Shown here: piece by piece, positions 62,248-64,000 of the stretch
Layout of the letters: each line of letters opens with the position of its first letter
Numbering within the stretch: the first letter of the stretch is position 1
Assembly: GCF_036014175.1 (NCBI RefSeq)
Contig: NZ_CP107917.1
Location: 682,001-746,000 of the forward strand
Direction: 5' to 3'
Length of the DNA: 64,000 nucleotides
DNA from: Streptomyces sp. NBC_00443
GTDB lineage: Bacteria; Actinomycetota; Actinomycetes; Streptomycetales; Streptomycetaceae
Translations under genes and position numbers: made by a program
The notes under the pieces: model-generated
Database searches by the model: none
What the model saw: the letters and a program-made list of their open reading frames with translations, nothing else
What the model was told of the DNA's origin: nothing

Positions 62248-63255
62248 ATGCGAATCAGCGTGATGGACGTGGGGTCGAAGACGGTGCGGCTGGTAGTGGC
62301 TGACGCGGCGGACGGGGTGCCGCTGCCGGTGCACACCGCCAAGTGGCGGCTGAGGCTGTCGGAGCAGGTCAGGCCCGGGGAGAGTGTCCCCGAAGAGTCC
62401 GTCGAGCGGTTGGTCGACGCCGTCGCGGCGGCGAACCGCACCGCGCTCAGATGGGGCGCGACCGCACCCCTGGCCTTCGCGACCGCTGTGGTGCGTGCCT
62501 CCCCCAACCGACACGAGGTACTGAGTACCGTGCAGACGCGGACCGGGGTGAGCCTGTGCACGCTGCCCGGCGAACTGGAGGCCGAGCTCACGTTTCTCGG
62601 TGCGCGACGGTGGATGGGCTGGCGGTCGGGGCCGCTCGCGCTGCTGGACATCGGCGGCGGCTCGCTCGAAGTGGCCTTCGGGCGAGGCCGGTTGCCGGAC
62701 TTCGTGGCGTCGCTGCCGCTCGGCGCGGCCCGGCTGACCCACGAGTTCTTCACCGGCGAGGACCCGCCGGCGGCGGCACAGGTACGGGCGCTGCGCCGCA
62801 AGGTCCGCCATCAACTGCGGGACGTCGCGGCCCGGATCCGGTGGGAGGGGCCGCGCACGGCGGCGGTCACCTCGCGTACGTTCCAGCAGCTGGGCCGGCT
62901 GTGCGGGGCGGCACCCGGGCGCCACGGGCCGTTCGTGGAACGGCGGTTGGAGCGCTCCGCCCTGCGCGAGGCCGTCGGCCAACTGGCCGCGCTACCCACC
63001 ACCGAACGCGCCCTGCTCCCCGGCATCTCCGCGCCGCGCGCCGAACAGAGCCTGGCCGGCGCGGTCGTGGCGCACACGGCGATGAAGCTGACCGGCCTCA
63101 GAACGGTCACTGTCTGCCCGTGGGCGATTCGCGAGGGAATCATGCTGCGGCACATCGAGGACGGCGCGTCCTGGTGGGCGGAGGTCTCCCGCCTCGGCGA
63201 GGAGGACGCCCCCGCGGACGCGGTGCCCCTACGGATCGCGCCCGCGACCAGCTGA
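62248..63255 (+). CDS. Ppx/GppA-family phosphatase
   Basis: 335 aa from ATG 62248. Actin-like ATPase fold: MRISVMDVGSKTVRLVVADA at the N-terminus, ATAVVRASPN, and the phosphate-binding LLDIGGGSLEVAFG; AWTIREG-type ending WAIREGIML. It would hydrolyse polyphosphate or pppGpp. The usual extension beyond 300 residues is short here, as in many Streptomyces members. Stand-alone gene. Confidence 0.88.
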   Translation: MRISVMDVGSKTVRLVVADAADGVPLPVHTAKWRLRLSEQVRPGESVPEESVERLVDAVAAANRTALRWGATAPLAFATAVVRASPNRHEVLSTVQTRTGVSLCTLPGELEAELTFLGARRWMGWRSGPLALLDIGGGSLEVAFGRGRLPDFVASLPLGAARLTHEFFTGEDPPAAAQVRALRRKVRHQLRDVAARIRWEGPRTAAVTSRTFQQLGRLCGAAPGRHGPFVERRLERSALREAVGQLAALPTTERALLPGISAPRAEQSLAGAVVAHTAMKLTGLRTVTVCPWAIREGIMLRHIEDGASWWAEVSRLGEEDAPADAVPLRIAPATS

Positions 63256-63296
63256 ACGCGACGGGCGCCGGCCGCGGCCGCCCTGCCTGCTCGGAC

Positions 63297-63344
63297 GGGT
63301 GGCCGCACGGGTGGCCGCACGGGTGGCCGCACGGGTGGCCGCGC
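63297..63344. repeat. Four 12-bp tandem repeats
   Basis: GGGTGGCCGCAC is repeated at 63297, 63309 and 63321, and a fourth copy at 63333 ends in GCGC. It lies between the Ppx/GppA gene and the next ATG at 63367, 20 bp from it, so it may affect translation or transcription initiation. Confidence 0.92.
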
Positions 63345-63366
63345 ACCCAACGGGTACTCGGCAGCC

Positions 63367-64000
63367 ATGGCACACGACGTCCGTAGGGCAGGCGGTGGCG
63401 AGGGACCCCGGCTGCCGTCCGCGCGGGGCAGTGTCTCCGCCGCCGTGGAGCAGTATCTGCGGGGTGCCGGGCCACCGCCCCGGCGCCTGGACGTCGCGCG
63501 CACGGACGTCTATGGCGACGACCTCCAGCTGGCCCTCTACCTCTGCTACGAGCTGCACTACCGCGGTTTCGCCGGCGTACCCGAGGACCACGAGTGGGAC
63601 CCCGAGCTGCTGCGGGTCCGCGCGGCGCTGGAGCACCGCTTCCTGACCGCCCTGCGCGCCGACGCCCCCGCCCACGACAGCGTCGAGGACGCGCTGGCCG
63701 ACCTGCTCGTCGAACCCGTCGACGGCACCGGCGTCAGCCACTACCTCTGCGCCGAGGGCGAGTTGTGGCACGTGCGCGAATACGCGGCCCAGCGCTCCCT
63801 GTACCACCTCAAGGAGGCGGACCCGCACGCCTGGGTGCTGCCCCGACTGTGGGGCAGGGCAAAGGCCGGCATGGCGGCGGTGGAGTTCGACGAGTACGGC
63901 GGCGGCCGTCCCGACCGTGTCCACGCACGCCTCTTCGCCGACCTGATGACGGACCTCGGCCTGGACACGACGTACGGCCGGTATCTCGACGAGGCGAGCG
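63367..64000 (+). CDS. Haem-oxygenase-like iron-containing redox enzyme (3' partial)
   Basis: 211 codons visible from ATG 63367; the end is outside the window. The sequence matches the actinobacterial iron-containing redox enzyme family: YGDDLQLALYLCYELHYRGF, then VSHYLCAEGELWHVREYAAQRSLYHLKEADPHAW, with His and Glu residues likely to bind a di-iron centre. Function in Streptomyces is unknown. Confidence 0.82.
   Translation, partial: MAHDVRRAGGGEGPRLPSARGSVSAAVEQYLRGAGPPPRRLDVARTDVYGDDLQLALYLCYELHYRGFAGVPEDHEWDPELLRVRAALEHRFLTALRADAPAHDSVEDALADLLVEPVDGTGVSHYLCAEGELWHVREYAAQRSLYHLKEADPHAWVLPRLWGRAKAGMAAVEFDEYGGGRPDRVHARLFADLMTDLGLDTTYGRYLDEAS

Noticed and set aside
1..64000. tRNA or rRNA genes
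   Set aside because: I found no stretch with convincing tRNA cloverleaf elements or rRNA signature sequence.

Overview
The window is high-GC actinobacterial DNA and almost certainly from a Streptomyces. Pointers are a ram/amf-type class III lanthipeptide (SapB-like) locus, DmdR/IdeR-type iron boxes, an S-(hydroxymethyl)mycothiol dehydrogenase, SpoIIE-type phosphatases with GAF/PAS sensors, an ECF sigma factor with a CU044_5270-type partner, a secreted streptogrisin-like protease and many GTG starts with GTGA/ATGA overlaps.

Layout. 0-2.3 kb: end of a sugar-type ABC binding protein and a Gfo/Idh/MocA oxidoreductase. 2.4-7.4 kb: L,D-transpeptidase, two SDRs (one frameshifted), a small membrane protein, and the mscR-MBL hydrolase pair. 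7.5-16.2 kb: a remodelled iron/siderophore region. It holds a polyketide acyltransferase remnant, an ABC exporter, an FhuF-like reductase divergent from two FecCD permeases across two iron boxes, then an ATPase and a type III PLP decarboxylase that are both truncated around an IS110-family transposase fragment. 16.2-20.4 kb: NTF2-like protein, ECF sigma and partner, and a solitary cytochrome oxidase subunit I. 20.4-28.6 kb: GH27 alpha-galactosidase, GT1 glycosyltransferase, TetR regulator, endoglycoceramidase-like GH5, and a TetM/OtrA-like ribosomal protection GTPase. 28.9-31.1 kb: remains of a molybdenum-hydroxylase (cox/xdh) operon with a nonsense codon and an apparent large internal deletion. 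31.3-38.3 kb: phosphodiesterase, GT2, and a dTDP-rhamnose cluster (rfbC; rfbD-rfbB-rfbA) with a methyltransferase. 38.4-50.7 kb: a ram-like cluster (LanKC, 36-aa precursor, two ABC half-transporters, RamR-like regulator) with a SpoIIE phosphatase on each side. 50.8-52.8 kb: S1 protease with a repeated acidic tail, and a thioesterase. 53.2-59.5 kb: an NHLM-type peptide export system: a 71-aa double-glycine precursor, an HlyD-like adaptor, a C39-peptidase ABC transporter and a second NHLM ABC transporter, with no modifying enzyme. 59.6-64 kb: tripeptidyl-aminopeptidase-like hydrolase, ArsR-SRPBCC pair, Ppx/GppA phosphatase and a partial haem-oxygenase-like protein.

The best candidate for an undescribed system is 53.2-59.5 kb. 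Its predicted mature peptide is about 48 residues, lacks Cys, aromatic and basic residues, and carries an internal repeat. A second theme is damage. Seven genes carry single-base frameshifts, often in short C or G runs, which looks more like sequencing error than decay. The IS110 junction and the molybdenum-hydroxylase deletion look like real rearrangements.
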